The position numbers were made by a program, and so were the translations under genes. Below the pieces are notes generated by a model. The model had not been told where the DNA came from, did not search any database, and saw only the letters and a program-made list of their open reading frames with translations. Below, one piece after another: positions 1 to 9,702 of a stretch of 64,000 bases of DNA (the stretch's first letter is position 1; every line of letters begins with the position of its first letter). This DNA is from Aquamicrobium aerolatum DSM 21857 (GTDB lineage Bacteria > Pseudomonadota > Alphaproteobacteria > Rhizobiales > Rhizobiaceae), in the NCBI RefSeq assembly GCF_900113935.1, contig NZ_FORF01000016.1, positions 33,906 to 97,905 of the forward strand, given 5' to 3'.

Positions 1-188
1 TCGATGCCGAGCCGGGACAAAAGCGCGACCTCGCCATTGAACAGCGCCGGGTATTCCTGCGTGATTTCCTGCCAGTACGCGGCAATCTCGTCTTCATGTT
101 CCAGCGCAAATGGGTGCGCAGACGGGTCCAGCGTTACGTCGACGGCGCGCACCGTGACGATGATGTCCCGCTCCAGATCGATGCTCAT
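1..188 (-). CDS. Nudix-hydrolase-like protein, N-terminal part only (cut by window edge)
   Basis: The ATG lies at 188 and the frame stays open to the window edge, giving about 62 residues. The visible part begins [20 protein letters not shown] and contains HPFALEHEDEIAAYW and then PALFNGEVALLSRLGI. This arrangement (HPF, a helix ending in W, PALFNGxVxLLSxL) resembles the N-terminal extension of Nudix hydrolases common in rhizobia. The Nudix box itself would lie outside the window, so the call rests on the N-terminus alone. The start overlaps the stop of the upstream endonuclease-family gene as ATGA, so the two are probably translationally coupled. Confidence 0.55.
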   Translation of the reverse strand, partial: MSIDLERDIIVTVRAVDVTLDPSAHPFALEHEDEIAAYWQEITQEYPALFNGEVALLSRLGI

Positions 189-1297
189 ACGATGTCCAGC
201 TCGACCACCACCGGGCAATGATCGGATGATTTGGGTCGGTCCCATCCGGTCCGGGGATAGCGCTCAACCTCCTGACCAGGTGGAAACGGAGTGCGGAACG
301 GCTGCCCGGCGCGAATGATCTCCGGCACCGCATTGGAATTGCTGCGTGCGAGGCTGCGCGACAGCAGGATATAGTCCAGCTGGCACAGATGGCGCTCGGC
401 GGGGCCGCGGGTGTGGTAGAGGGTCCAGCGGTCGATTTCCGGCCGGCGCTGAACGACGTTCTCGCTGAACCCGTCCGCAGTGAGAATGTCGAGGCACGAC
501 CCCGCTTCCTGCACCGGCTCGAAGTTGAAGCCCTCATGTTGATCGCCGGAGATCAGCACACGTTCGGCATAATCATTGAAGTCGCCGCATATCGCCCAAC
601 GGCGTTCGGGTGCCTGCTCTACGCCGAAGCGGTCTTCAATGATGCGACGCACGGCGGCCGCCTCCGCCATACGGATCGCAGCCGTGCCCAGCCGTCCGTC
701 CAGCCCGTTGCGCGCACCGCCCATCGACTTGAAGTGCACGCTGTAGATGGTGAACGGCTTGCCATCGACGCGCAGGTCGAGTTCGAGGCAGTCCCGGCGA
801 AAAATGCGCTCATGGGGCTTTTCACCGATCAACGCCAGTTCGGCATTGAAAAGATCGATATCCGCATAGGTCAGATGCGCATGGCTCTGCATCCGCACAA
901 ACTCGATGGCCTGACCATGCCGGGTCACGTCACGCGTCAATACGGCAACGTCGATGCCGCGCCCGTCATTGCCCGGCGTCGTGTATTTTTCGCGATAGCC
1001 AGAGCCGATCATCTTGAACAGATAGCCGTATTCGAACGCCTTCAGCGCCTCCATATTGTCGACTTCCTGAAGGCAGATGATGTCGGCCCTCGTCGCCGCG
1101 AGGGCCAGCGCAGTCAGCTGTCGCGTATCGTCCGTATGGGCGATGGTGCGCGCGCGCTCCAGCTGCTTGTATTCGGTTTCGTCCTTGATCTCGTACAGCG
1201 CCAGAACCCGGTCCTGGTACAGCTGGTTACGAAAACCGGTGAAATCGAACCTGTTCATCAGGTTCTCGACATTGAACGTGGCCAGGCGCAAAGACAT
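185..1297 (-). CDS. Endonuclease/exonuclease/phosphatase family protein
   Basis: A 370-residue protein with the full motif series of the EEP (DNase I-like) superfamily: FNVEN at 8-12, LQEVD at 76-80 (metal-binding Glu), an HFKSMGG segment near 198, CGDFND near 237 (catalytic Asp/Asn), DYILLS near 308, and a C-terminal [10 protein letters not shown] with the catalytic His. There is no signal peptide, so it is probably cytoplasmic. The family hydrolyses phosphodiesters in nucleic acids, phospholipids or inositol phosphates, and the substrate cannot be told from sequence. Its stop overlaps the next gene's ATG (ATGA). No strong ribosome-binding site is seen before the ATG. Confidence 0.85.
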   Translation of the reverse strand: MSLRLATFNVENLMNRFDFTGFRNQLYQDRVLALYEIKDETEYKQLERARTIAHTDDTRQLTALALAATRADIICLQEVDNMEALKAFEYGYLFKMIGSGYREKYTTPGNDGRGIDVAVLTRDVTRHGQAIEFVRMQSHAHLTYADIDLFNAELALIGEKPHERIFRRDCLELDLRVDGKPFTIYSVHFKSMGGARNGLDGRLGTAAIRMAEAAAVRRIIEDRFGVEQAPERRWAICGDFNDYAERVLISGDQHEGFNFEPVQEAGSCLDILTADGFSENVVQRRPEIDRWTLYHTRGPAERHLCQLDYILLSRSLARSNSNAVPEIIRAGQPFRTPFPPGQEVERYPRTGWDRPKSSDHCPVVVELDIV

Positions 1298-1494
1298 GCA
1301 GGCAGATCAACTTGTTCACGCGAAAATTGCAAGCTGTTAGCGCATCTCTGCCGAAAGAAGCGCATAAAGCGAATCTAAAAACTCGCGGCGCGCTTCAGCC
1401 CGTTCATCCGCCGTTCAGCCTGAATTTTGCAAACTATGGAACAGGCTCAGGGGGCTTGTCGTTCGAATTGGGCGAGAACCCAAGGAGGTTTGAG

Positions 1495-1986
1495 ATGAAA
1501 CACAGGATTACAGCACTCGCCGTCGCAGCGTCATTGGCGCTGGGGTTCGGCATGGCCAGCTCGGCCTCGGCTGCCACCGCTGGCGGACAAGCCCGCGATC
1601 TGACAGCAAGTCAGCAGACTTCCGTCGTGCAACAGGCGCAGTTCTGGGACGATCGTGGTCGCGACCGGGATGATCGCCGCGACTGGCGCGAACGCCGCGG
1701 CGATCGGGACTGGCATGATCGTCGGGGCGACAGAGACTGGCGCGATCGTCGTGACCGCCGCCACTATCACCGCCCGCCGCCCCCGCCGCGCAGTGGCATC
1801 TACTTCGAGTTTGGACCGCGTTACGCACCACCGCCGCGTTATTACGCCCCGCCGCGGCAGGTCTATCGCCTTCCGGCCTCGCATGTGCGCTGGTGCGAAA
1901 ACCAGTATCGTTCCTACCGCGCCTGGGACAATACGTTCCAGCCCTATAACGGGCCGCGCCGCCAGTGCGCTTCGCCGTACATCTGA
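1495..1986 (+). CDS. BA14K family secreted protein with an Arg/Asp-rich repeat region
   Basis: A 163-residue protein. The start is fixed by a perfect AAGGAGG at 1482-1488. An N-terminal signal peptide ([19 protein letters not shown], ending ASA) is followed by a very hydrophilic region of imperfect repeats built on RRGDRDWxDRR, then a Pro/Tyr-rich stretch. The C-terminus is the conserved BA14K module, [19 protein letters not shown] then a Cys before SPYI. BA14K was first described as an immunoreactive Brucella protein; family members are small envelope or secreted proteins of uncertain role. The gene stands alone, convergent with ilvC across a bidirectional terminator. Confidence 0.85.
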   Translation: MKHRITALAVAASLALGFGMASSASAATAGGQARDLTASQQTSVVQQAQFWDDRGRDRDDRRDWRERRGDRDWHDRRGDRDWRDRRDRRHYHRPPPPPRSGIYFEFGPRYAPPPRYYAPPRQVYRLPASHVRWCENQYRSYRAWDNTFQPYNGPRRQCASPYI

Positions 1987-2012
1987 CGGTAAACCCGGCA
2001 CAGGGATGACAT

Positions 2013-2053
2013 AAAAAACGCCGCGCATTCGTTTGAATGCGCGGCGTTCTTAT
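2013..2053. terminator. Bidirectional intrinsic terminator between the BA14K gene and ilvC
   Basis: A perfect 14-bp inverted repeat, AACGCCGCGCATTC at 2017-2030 and GAATGCGCGGCGTT at 2035-2048, has a GTTT loop. It is flanked by an A-run on the left and a T-rich stretch on the right, so it can end transcription from both convergent genes. Confidence 0.9.
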
Positions 2054-2072
2054 TCAGTAAAGTTAAACCGGA

Positions 2073-3134
<1,062 letters not shown>

Positions 3135-3788
3135 CTAACCGGCTTTCACCGGCACCTGACTTGCCCCGTAAAGGGCGAAGAACTGTCGCGTCGCCAAAGC
3201 GGCATCGCTTTTCATCTCTGTTTCGGTCATTGCGAGCCCGTCGCCCAGCAACAGCCGGATCTGGACGTCCCGGCCGATGAGCCCGAAAAAGGTGCGGAAA
3301 ACGGCCTCGGAATCATCGAACGAAAGCAGGCCCGCAGCGCGCCCGGCCTCGAGCACCGGCTTCAACCGTGCTCCCAGCGCAAATCTGCCATTGGCCAACA
3401 GGATGGCACCGAGATTGCTCTTGCTCGAACCTGCATGGCCGATCGCAACCCGGTTCAGCGCAATCGAACTTTGCGAGGAAATCACTTTCAGCCAGTTGAC
3501 GGCGAACCGTTCAAGGCTTTCGCGCAATGCCGTTGCATCGAGCCGCTGGCGGTCATACTCGCCTGCCCTCACCTTGGAAGCCTGCCAGCGCACCGTCGCG
3601 GTCAAAAGGCCGTCGCGGTCGCCGAACCATTTGTACAGCGTTTCCTTGGAACAGCTCGCGCGGCGCGCCACGGCGTTCATCGTGACGGCGTCACCACCCT
3701 CGACCAGCAACTCCAGCACGGCGTCGAGAACCTCGCCCTGCCGGGGCGTCAGTGTGTCATCGCCATAATCTGCCAGTTCTGCCTGCAC
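3135..3788 (-). CDS. TetR/AcrR family transcriptional regulator
   Basis: An N-terminal TetR helix-turn-helix reads VTMNAVARRASCSKETLYKW followed by FGDRDGLL, and the ligand-binding C-terminal half resembles the AefR-like group. The start is uncertain. The longest frame begins with GTG at 3818, but that codon sits inside a 29-bp dyad and has no Shine-Dalgarno. GTG at 3788 has AGGA seven bases upstream, so a 217-residue product is preferred here. The gene lies 73 bp downstream of kup and 42 bp upstream of ilvC on the same strand. The dyad over its 5' end suggests autoregulation. The inducer and other targets are unknown. Confidence 0.85.
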   Translation of the reverse strand: MQAELADYGDDTLTPRQGEVLDAVLELLVEGGDAVTMNAVARRASCSKETLYKWFGDRDGLLTATVRWQASKVRAGEYDRQRLDATALRESLERFAVNWLKVISSQSSIALNRVAIGHAGSSKSNLGAILLANGRFALGARLKPVLEAGRAAGLLSFDDSEAVFRTFFGLIGRDVQIRLLLGDGLAMTETEMKSDAALATRQFFALYGASQVPVKAG

Positions 3789-3814
3789 GAACCGATCCTG
3801 CCCAAAATCCGAAA

Positions 3815-3843
3815 TCACCGTACCGTACGTTACGGTTCGGTGA
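3815..3843. promoter_or_regulatory. Candidate TetR-family operator, 29-bp dyad
   Basis: Left arm TCACCGTACCGTA and right arm TACGGTTCGGTGA are separated by CGT, and 12 of the 13 arm positions pair. The size and symmetry are typical of TetR-family operators. It overlaps the 5' end of the tetR gene. A possible promoter (TTGCAA, then AATATC 17 bp later, read on the minus strand) lies just upstream. Autorepression is inferred. Confidence 0.6.
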
Positions 3844-3891
3844 TATTCCGTAATTTGTAGCCAATTGCAAGCGGGTTTTTCGCGGACGCGC

Positions 3892-5820
3892 CTAGATCAG
3901 CACCTGCGTGCCGATCTCGACCACCCGGCCGGTGGGGATCTGGTAATAGGCAGTGGCAGGCGAGGCATTGCGCGCCAGCGTGATGAACAGCTTGTCCTGC
4001 CACAGCGGCATGCCCCGATCCGCCGAAGCTTTCAGCGAACGGCGCGACAGGAAAAACGACGTCGTCATGATGTCGAATTTCAGCCCCTGCTTGCGCACCT
4101 GTGCCAGCGCCTTGGGAATGTTGGGATCGTCCATATAGCCATAGTTCAGCGTCAGGCGCGTGAACAAGTCGTTGAGCACCTCGATCTCGGCGCGCTCCGA
4201 CAAGGGCACGCGTGGCCGCTCGGCAGTGACCACCGTGAGGATGATGTTCTGCTTGTGCAGCACATGATAGTGCTTGAGGCTGTGCAGCAGCGCTGTCGGC
4301 GTGCTGTCGCGGTCGCCGGTCAGAAAGATCGCCGTGCCATCGACCAGCACCGGAGGCTTGGCGGCCAGATTGTCCGTCAGCAATGTCAGCGGCACCTCGC
4401 TGCGACGGGTCTTTTCGAACAGGATGCTGGTGCCGCGCCGCCATGTCAGCATCACCACCAGCACCGTGGTGGAGATGAGGATGGTGACCCAGCCGCCATC
4501 GGTGACCTTGAGCATGTTGGCGCCAAGGAAGGTCAATTCAATGATGGCAAACGGCACCATCACCGCAAAAGCCAGCCACAATGGCCGCTTCCACACCTTC
4601 CAGATGACGAAGAACAGCAGCGCGCCCGTGACCACCATCGCACCCGACAGGGCAATGCCATAAGCCGTTGCCAGCGCGCTCGATGAGCCGAAGGACAGCA
4701 CCAGCACGACGACGCCGACCAGCAGGAACGCGTTGATCTGCGGCACGTAGATCTGGCCGGACTGTTCCGCCGAGGTGTGCTGCACGGCGAAACGCGGCAA
4801 CAGATTGAGCTGGATCGCCTGCCTTGTGAGCGAAAACGCCCCGGTGATTGCCGCCTGTCCGGCGATGACGGTGGCCATCATTGCCAGCAGCACGAACGGA
4901 ATGCCGGCCCAATCGGGCATCATTTCAAACAGAGGCTGGTTGGCATCGTGATGCTGCAATGCATAAGCGCCCTGCCCGAAATAGTTCAGGAGCAGCGCCG
5001 GGAAAACCAGCGAAAACCACGCCAGCACGATCGGGCGGCGGCCAAAATGGCCAAGGTCAGCGTAAAGCGTCTCAGCGCCGGTGATGGCCAGAAACACCGC
5101 GCCAAACACCGCCATGGCGACAACCGAATGCTCGAACAGGAAGTTGAAGGCGTAGTATGGGTTGAGCGCCAACAACACCATCGGGTTATGAATGATCTGG
5201 TAGAGCCCCGCGCCACCCAGCACGAGGAACCAAAGCATCATGACGGGGCCGAAAACGCTCGCGACCTTGGCGGTGCCGAACTTCTGCACCGAGAAAAGTC
5301 CGATCAGGATCGCCACCGCAATCGGCACAACCCATGCGTGCAAGGCGGGTGAGACGACCTCAAGCCCCTCAACCGCGGACAGGACGGAAATCGCCGGCGA
5401 CACCATGGCGTCGCCGTAGAACAGCGCCGCCCCGGCCATGCCGAGCAGCAGCACGAAGCCGCTGAAACGCCCGGCATCACGCCGCGCCAGCGCCATCAGC
5501 GACAGGACACCGCCCTCGCCGCGATTGTCGGCGCGCAGCACGATCAGCAGATATTTGACGGCGACGATCAGCGTCAGCGCCCACACGATCAGCGACAGAA
5601 TGCCGAGAATGTCAGAATCGGTGTTCGGCCCGTCCCCCGTCGCGACGCGCAGCGCCTCACGGAATGCGTAGATCGGGCTGGTGCCAATATCGCCGTAGAC
5701 GACACCGAGCGCGCCCAGGGTCAGGGCTGCAGTGCTCGATTGTGCGGGAGTATGGGGGTCCTGATCGCCATCCGTCGGCGTCCGTTCCGCTTCAGATGAA
5801 GCTTGCCGGTCGAGATCCAT
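3892..5820 (-). CDS. kup: Low-affinity potassium uptake protein Kup
   Basis: A 642-residue KUP/HAK/KT-family transporter. After a short acidic N-terminus comes the family signature LGALGVVYGDIGTSPIYAFR, then about twelve predicted membrane helices, including the GAETLYADLGHFGRRPI loop and LNYFGQGA. A soluble C-terminal domain runs from about residue 470 to the end. The protein mediates proton-coupled potassium uptake across the inner membrane. Length and motifs are normal for the family. It is the first gene of a leftward series kup, tetR, ilvC. The 170-bp gap upstream, facing the convergent end of pdxJ, should hold its promoter. Confidence 0.95.
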   Translation of the reverse strand: MDLDRQASSEAERTPTDGDQDPHTPAQSSTAALTLGALGVVYGDIGTSPIYAFREALRVATGDGPNTDSDILGILSLIVWALTLIVAVKYLLIVLRADNRGEGGVLSLMALARRDAGRFSGFVLLLGMAGAALFYGDAMVSPAISVLSAVEGLEVVSPALHAWVVPIAVAILIGLFSVQKFGTAKVASVFGPVMMLWFLVLGGAGLYQIIHNPMVLLALNPYYAFNFLFEHSVVAMAVFGAVFLAITGAETLYADLGHFGRRPIVLAWFSLVFPALLLNYFGQGAYALQHHDANQPLFEMMPDWAGIPFVLLAMMATVIAGQAAITGAFSLTRQAIQLNLLPRFAVQHTSAEQSGQIYVPQINAFLLVGVVVLVLSFGSSSALATAYGIALSGAMVVTGALLFFVIWKVWKRPLWLAFAVMVPFAIIELTFLGANMLKVTDGGWVTILISTTVLVVMLTWRRGTSILFEKTRRSEVPLTLLTDNLAAKPPVLVDGTAIFLTGDRDSTPTALLHSLKHYHVLHKQNIILTVVTAERPRVPLSERAEIEVLNDLFTRLTLNYGYMDDPNIPKALAQVRKQGLKFDIMTTSFFLSRRSLKASADRGMPLWQDKLFITLARNASPATAYYQIPTGRVVEIGTQVLI

Positions 5821-5996
5821 GTGTTACCTGCCACTCGAATGCGGGGGAACTGCTTCTAGCGTCAAGCAGAGGTTTTTGCAACGACGCCCGGAACGCACGC
5901 TAGCCCTGTCGGAAGCTTATCAACGCAGAACGCGTACTTCCGTTCAAGACCGAACTACTTATTCTTGCAGACCACAATGAACTGGCGGGCGTGAGG

Positions 5997-6758
5997 CTAC
6001 CAGCCGCACGCCCTCAGGAAGCGGCGAACGGTTTCCGACATGCCGAATTCCAGCGCGTCGGCTGTCAGGCCGTGCCCGATCGAGACTTCGACAAGGTCTG
6101 GAATACGGCGCGCAAGAGCAGGCAGATTGGCGACCGTCAAATCGTGACCGGCATTGACGTCGAGCCCTTGCGCGCGCGCCGCCTCCGCCGCTTTGCCCAA
6201 CAATTCCAGTTCCCTGGCAGCGTTTTCGGAATCAATCTCGCAACCGCCGTAAGGCCCGGTGTAAAGCTCCACCCGGTCGGCACCTGTCGCCTTGGCCGCG
6301 TCCATGCCGGCGACGTCGGGATTGGCAAACAGCGAGACCCGGAAGCCGCCCTGTTTCAGCCGCTTGACGACCGGCGCAAGCAAATCGAACTGCGCTTCGA
6401 AATCCCAGCCATGGTCCGAGGTCGGCTGCGCCGGATCATCGGGAACCAGCGTCACCTGATCGGGCTGGTTGGCTTCAACCAGACGCAGGAACGCCTCGTC
6501 CGGATAGCCCTCAATATTGAACTCGGCGCTCGGGAATTCGTCATCGATCAATGCGCGCAGTTCCGGCAGATCGGAGCGACGCGTGTGCCGTTCATCGGGG
6601 CGCGGGTGTACCGTCAGGCCGTGCGCCCCGGCTTGCAGCGCAACCCGTCCCAGATGGGTTACACTGGGCCACGGCAGGTCGCGCCGGTTACGGAGCAACG
6701 CAACAGCGTTGAGATTGACGGAAAGCTTCGCAGCCATCTGATCGTATCCAGTCTTCAT
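5997..6758 (-). CDS. pdxJ: Pyridoxine 5'-phosphate synthase
   Basis: PdxJ condenses 1-deoxy-D-xylulose 5-phosphate with 3-amino-2-oxopropyl phosphate to give pyridoxine 5'-phosphate, the last ring-forming step of DXP-dependent vitamin B6 synthesis. Family motifs are [16 protein letters not shown] at the N-terminus, [22 protein letters not shown], the EAQFDLL region, [10 protein letters not shown] and [11 protein letters not shown]. About 253 residues as given. The start is ambiguous: AGGAG/AGGA precede GTG 6764 and ATG 6758, while ATG 6737 ([10 protein letters not shown]) fits the usual family start best. It is divergent from the SpoIIAA-like gene. Confidence 0.95.
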   Translation of the reverse strand: MKTGYDQMAAKLSVNLNAVALLRNRRDLPWPSVTHLGRVALQAGAHGLTVHPRPDERHTRRSDLPELRALIDDEFPSAEFNIEGYPDEAFLRLVEANQPDQVTLVPDDPAQPTSDHGWDFEAQFDLLAPVVKRLKQGGFRVSLFANPDVAGMDAAKATGADRVELYTGPYGGCEIDSENAARELELLGKAAEAARAQGLDVNAGHDLTVANLPALARRIPDLVEVSIGHGLTADALEFGMSETVRRFLRACGW

Positions 6759-6851
6759 GCACACGTCTTTCCTCTCCTATATCGCCTCTTCAGGGAACAG
6801 ACACGGTGTTTCGTGTGTTCCAGTAGCAGAGCAGCGCGAAAGGAGTTGACG

Positions 6852-7250
6852 ATGCACCCACTTGAGCGTGTTCCGGCGGTGAAACGGCTGGAAACCAACC
6901 GAGCGGATGTGTTCGCGCTGGAAGTCAGCGGCGAGTTCACGTCGGCAGACGCCGAGAATCTGTGCGGACTTCTGCAAGGCGAGTTGTCGCTGATCGACCG
7001 GATCGACCTGCTGATTCGCCTGACCGGTGTCGACAGCACGGATCTTTCGGGCCTCAGCGAAGACACGGTCGAGACCATGCGCGCCCTCGTCAACGAACAC
7101 GTGACACGATGCGCCGTCATCGGTCAGACCAGCCGGGCCGCCCGCGTCGAGCGGTTGTTTTCGGCCGGCACCAAAGCGGAGCTGCGTCATTTCACCGACG
7201 ATGAAGAAGCGCAGGCCTGGGCATGGATTGACTCACACGAGCTGAAATGA
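6852..7250 (+). CDS. SpoIIAA-like (STAS-related) protein
   Basis: A 132-residue soluble protein. AAGGAG shortly before the ATG sets the start. Composition and layout match the SpoIIAA-like/DUF3478 family: a beta strand (FALEVSGEFTSADAENL), a helix, a central strand and acidic loop (IDLLIRLTGVDSTDL), then a strand and helix ending with DEEAQAWAWIDSH near the C-terminus, which is typical of the family. Members adopt a STAS-like fold, sometimes bind lipids, and lack a defined pathway. It is transcribed divergently from pdxJ and ends 3 bp before the convergent helicase gene. Confidence 0.7.
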   Translation: MHPLERVPAVKRLETNRADVFALEVSGEFTSADAENLCGLLQGELSLIDRIDLLIRLTGVDSTDLSGLSEDTVETMRALVNEHVTRCAVIGQTSRAARVERLFSAGTKAELRHFTDDEEAQAWAWIDSHELK

Positions 7251-7253
7251 CGT

Positions 7254-8381
7254 TCAGCGCACAATCGTCAGCCGCTCAGCCGCACGCGTGATCGCTGTAT
7301 AGAGCCAGCGCTGGCGGGTGTCCTTGAAAGCATAGCTTTCATCGAACAGCACGACCTCGTCCCATTGCGAGCCCTGCGCCTTGTGGACGGTCAGCGCATA
7401 GCCATAGTCGAAATCGTCAAAGCGCTTCTTCTGCTGCCACGGAATGTCCTGATCGGGATTTTCGAACGCGGCTTTCAGCAGCTTGATCTTGGCGACGCCG
7501 CGATCCGGATCGTCCTCTTCGGGCGAAACCAGCAGGTTGATCCCCGGCTTCACCGTCTCGCGCGACGAGGTCATCACCTTCCACAGCGAACCGTTGAGCA
7601 GCCCCTTGGCCGGATCGTTGCGCAGGCACACCAGCTTGTCGCCGGCCTGCGGATAGGACGCATCGAAGCCCTTCAACTGGCGCAAACGGGAATTGTAGCG
7701 GCGACGCGTGCGGTTGGTGCCGACCAGCACCTGATCCGCCGACAAGACCAGATCCTGATCCACCTCGTCGCGACCGATCACCTGCGCAGCGCCATAGTCG
7801 CCATAAGCGATGTCCCTGCCCTCGCGCACATCCAGCGCGAGGCTGAGGATCGGGTTATCGCGCGCCTGTCGGTGCACCTCGGTCAGCAAATGGTCGGGCT
7901 CGTGCTCGGTGAAGAAGCCGCCCCCGGTGATCGGCGGCAGCTGCGCCGGGTCGCCCAGCACCAGAATCGGCGTGCCGAAGCTCATCAGGTCGCGCCCGAG
8001 CTGCTCATCGACCATCGAGCATTCGTCGACGACGACGAGCTTGGCCTTGGAGATCGGGCTTTGCCGGTTGAGCGAGAAGGTCGGGCTCATCGACGTCTTG
8101 CCCGTCGTCTCGTCCTCGATCGCCTCCTCGCCACGCGGGCGATAGATCAGCGAATGAATCGTGCGCGCATTGGTGGCGCCCTTCGAGCGCAGCACCTGCG
8201 CCGCCTTGCCGGTAAAGGCGGCGAACTGCACGCTGCCATCGACATGCTCGGCGAAATAGCGCGCCAGCGTCGTCTTGCCGGTGCCGGCATAGCCGAACAG
8301 GCGGAACAGTGGGCTGCGCCCTTCGTTCAGCCAGCGCGAGACAGCCTTGAGGGCTTCATCCTGTTGTGGGGAAAACTTCAT
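7254..8381 (-). CDS. RecD-like ATP-dependent DNA helicase (SF1)
   Basis: A 375-residue superfamily-1 helicase. Walker A GYAGTGKT is at 30-37, Walker B VVVDECSMVD near 117-126, GDPAQLPP is motif III, a VHRQARDNP segment follows, and the C-terminal UvrD_C-type region has YGYALTVHKAQGSQWDEV (motif V) and YTAITRAAERL (motif VI). This is the compact RecD2-like form without N-terminal extensions, probably unwinding DNA in repair or recombination. There is no partner gene nearby. The ATG has no clear Shine-Dalgarno. It is tail-to-tail with the SpoIIAA-like gene, 3 bp apart. Confidence 0.9.
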   Translation of the reverse strand: MKFSPQQDEALKAVSRWLNEGRSPLFRLFGYAGTGKTTLARYFAEHVDGSVQFAAFTGKAAQVLRSKGATNARTIHSLIYRPRGEEAIEDETTGKTSMSPTFSLNRQSPISKAKLVVVDECSMVDEQLGRDLMSFGTPILVLGDPAQLPPITGGGFFTEHEPDHLLTEVHRQARDNPILSLALDVREGRDIAYGDYGAAQVIGRDEVDQDLVLSADQVLVGTNRTRRRYNSRLRQLKGFDASYPQAGDKLVCLRNDPAKGLLNGSLWKVMTSSRETVKPGINLLVSPEEDDPDRGVAKIKLLKAAFENPDQDIPWQQKKRFDDFDYGYALTVHKAQGSQWDEVVLFDESYAFKDTRQRWLYTAITRAAERLTIVR

Positions 8382-8425
8382 GAGGTGTTACTGGGGGATT
8401 CGGCCGCTTTGGGCAAGGGGTGAGG

Positions 8426-8817
8426 TCACCCGAGATCCGTGTGCCGGAAATCCGATCCTTTATAAAGCAACTCGCCGCTGGTGGATTTGGCCATGGCATA
8501 GGAAAAGCAGTCGCCCATGTTGAGTTGTGCGGGATGGCCCGTGCCCTTGCCGTAAAGCTGGTGTGCGTTGAGCGCGAGCAAATGCATTTCCGGGCCAATC
8601 GAAACCATCTCGACCCTGGCGGCTTTCACAAACTCCAAGAACAACACCTGCGCCGACTCTTTCGGAATGCCATAAATGCGGGATAATGCGAGCACCGTAC
8701 AAAAGCGACAATTGACGAGGTTACGGGTTTGCGCGCCCGCTCCAGTCTGGCCGTTAGTTGCTCTGCATCGCCCTCACCAGTCATCATGGCAACAATCGCA
8801 GAGCGGTCGACGAACAT
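8426..8817 (-). pseudogene. vapC: VapC-type PIN-domain toxin, frameshifted
   Basis: The first frame gives MFVDRSAIVAMMTGEGDAE through RKPVTSSIVAF, the N-terminal half of a PIN ribonuclease with the acidic Asp4. The remainder (TVLALSRIYGIPKESAQ, then GKGTGHPAQLNMGDCFSYAM and a C-terminal KGSDFRHTDLG) continues in another frame. The two halves join cleanly if one base is restored near 8707-8711, where TTTGTACG would need to be TTTGNNACG. The second half keeps the conserved NMGDCF Asp. Read as written, the toxin is inactive. The ATG is 2 bp after the antitoxin stop. A sequencing error is the alternative. Confidence 0.8.
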
Positions 8818-8819
8818 GC

Positions 8820-9065
8820 TTAGTCGTCCCCTTGACCGGAAAGATCGTCATAAAATTGCTTGTCTGCAACGAGGCCTGTCTTGGGGGTCGCAGCAAGACG
8901 CCCTCTGACACTCGCGGTCCGTTCCCACAGCGACTGAACGTGATCTTCGGCTGCCAAAGCTTCCGTGACCGCGTCACGCACCGCCTCCGTGATCGTCACA
9001 CCACGCTTCTGAGCCAGCTTGCGAACAAGTCGATCCATCTCTTCATCTTTAGAGCGCAAAGCCAT
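8820..9065 (-). CDS. vapB: VapB-type antitoxin (Rv0623-like transcription factor family)
   Basis: An 81-residue protein. The N-terminus MALRSKDEEMDRLVRKLAQ and RGVTITEAVRDAVTEALA form the ribbon-helix-helix DNA-binding fold of the PSK/Rv0623-like antitoxin family. The C-terminal part with FYDDL would wrap the toxin. It sits directly upstream of the PIN-domain gene, as expected for a VapBC operon in which the antitoxin, alone or with toxin, represses the shared promoter. The antitoxin frame is intact although the toxin frame is broken. Confidence 0.8.
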   Translation of the reverse strand: MALRSKDEEMDRLVRKLAQKRGVTITEAVRDAVTEALAAEDHVQSLWERTASVRGRLAATPKTGLVADKQFYDDLSGQGDD

Positions 9066-9168
9066 ATCGGCACAATCTTAGATTGCCAACACAACCATCA
9101 TACGGCACACATAAAAGAACACAAGAAGAACATGAAGAGGAGTGGAAACACACAACGCCCATCTTACG

Positions 9169-9666
9169 CTATTCCGCCTTTGGATTTCGCGCATAGCCGG
9201 GGCCGATCGTCAGCGGCTCTTTTGGCACGATGTCATCGTCAATCTGGCTGACATACGTCTTCTCCACCGACCAGAAGGGCTGCTCTGTTTTGCGGCCAAG
9301 CAGTCGGATGGTGACGTGATACTCCCGGCCGGCCCTTACGCCGCGCACCGGTGGCGAGCGCATTGCAAAACGCGTCATCTCCGCGCCGCCCATCCGCTGC
9401 CGGACGACCAGCGGCGGACCACCGCCCGGATTTTCAAAGGCGGCTTCGACAATCGCACCGGTCGGTATTGGCTTCAAAACGACGGCGGTAAATCCGTAAT
9501 AGACATCCGAAACGCGGTAATTATAGATGAAACCGCCGCCGATGATCCGCAGATAGGGCAACTCGCCGACATCCTGCCGCGTCATCCAGCCAAGCGCGAA
9601 CAACACCGCGATCAGCGTCAGCACCGCTGCGAGCACGCGCCGGGTCGAGAACAGGCTGTCCCACAT
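9169..9666 (-). CDS. Hypothetical membrane-anchored protein
   Basis: A 165-residue protein not assigned to a family. It has a short cytoplasmic N-terminus, a single membrane helix at about 10-28 (VLAAVLTLIAVLFALGW), then a probably periplasmic domain with GELPYLRIIGGGFIYNYRVS, a beta-rich core, and RAGREYHVTIRLLGR. The pattern suggests a small beta-sandwich facing the periplasm. It lies 36 bp downstream of the LysE-type exporter on the same strand and may be co-transcribed. No catalytic motif is visible. Confidence 0.6.
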   Translation of the reverse strand: MWDSLFSTRRVLAAVLTLIAVLFALGWMTRQDVGELPYLRIIGGGFIYNYRVSDVYYGFTAVVLKPIPTGAIVEAAFENPGGGPPLVVRQRMGGAEMTRFAMRSPPVRGVRAGREYHVTIRLLGRKTEQPFWSVEKTYVSQIDDDIVPKEPLTIGPGYARNPKAE

Positions 9667-9702
9667 GGACGCAGTTTACCACTGCGCCCAAATTCCGTCG
9701 AT

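Noticed and set aside
389..1378. Long plus-strand frame of 329 codons opposite the endonuclease-family gene
   Set aside because: Its protein has no recognisable family and lies entirely opposite a gene with all EEP motifs. In GC-rich DNA such antisense frames are expected.
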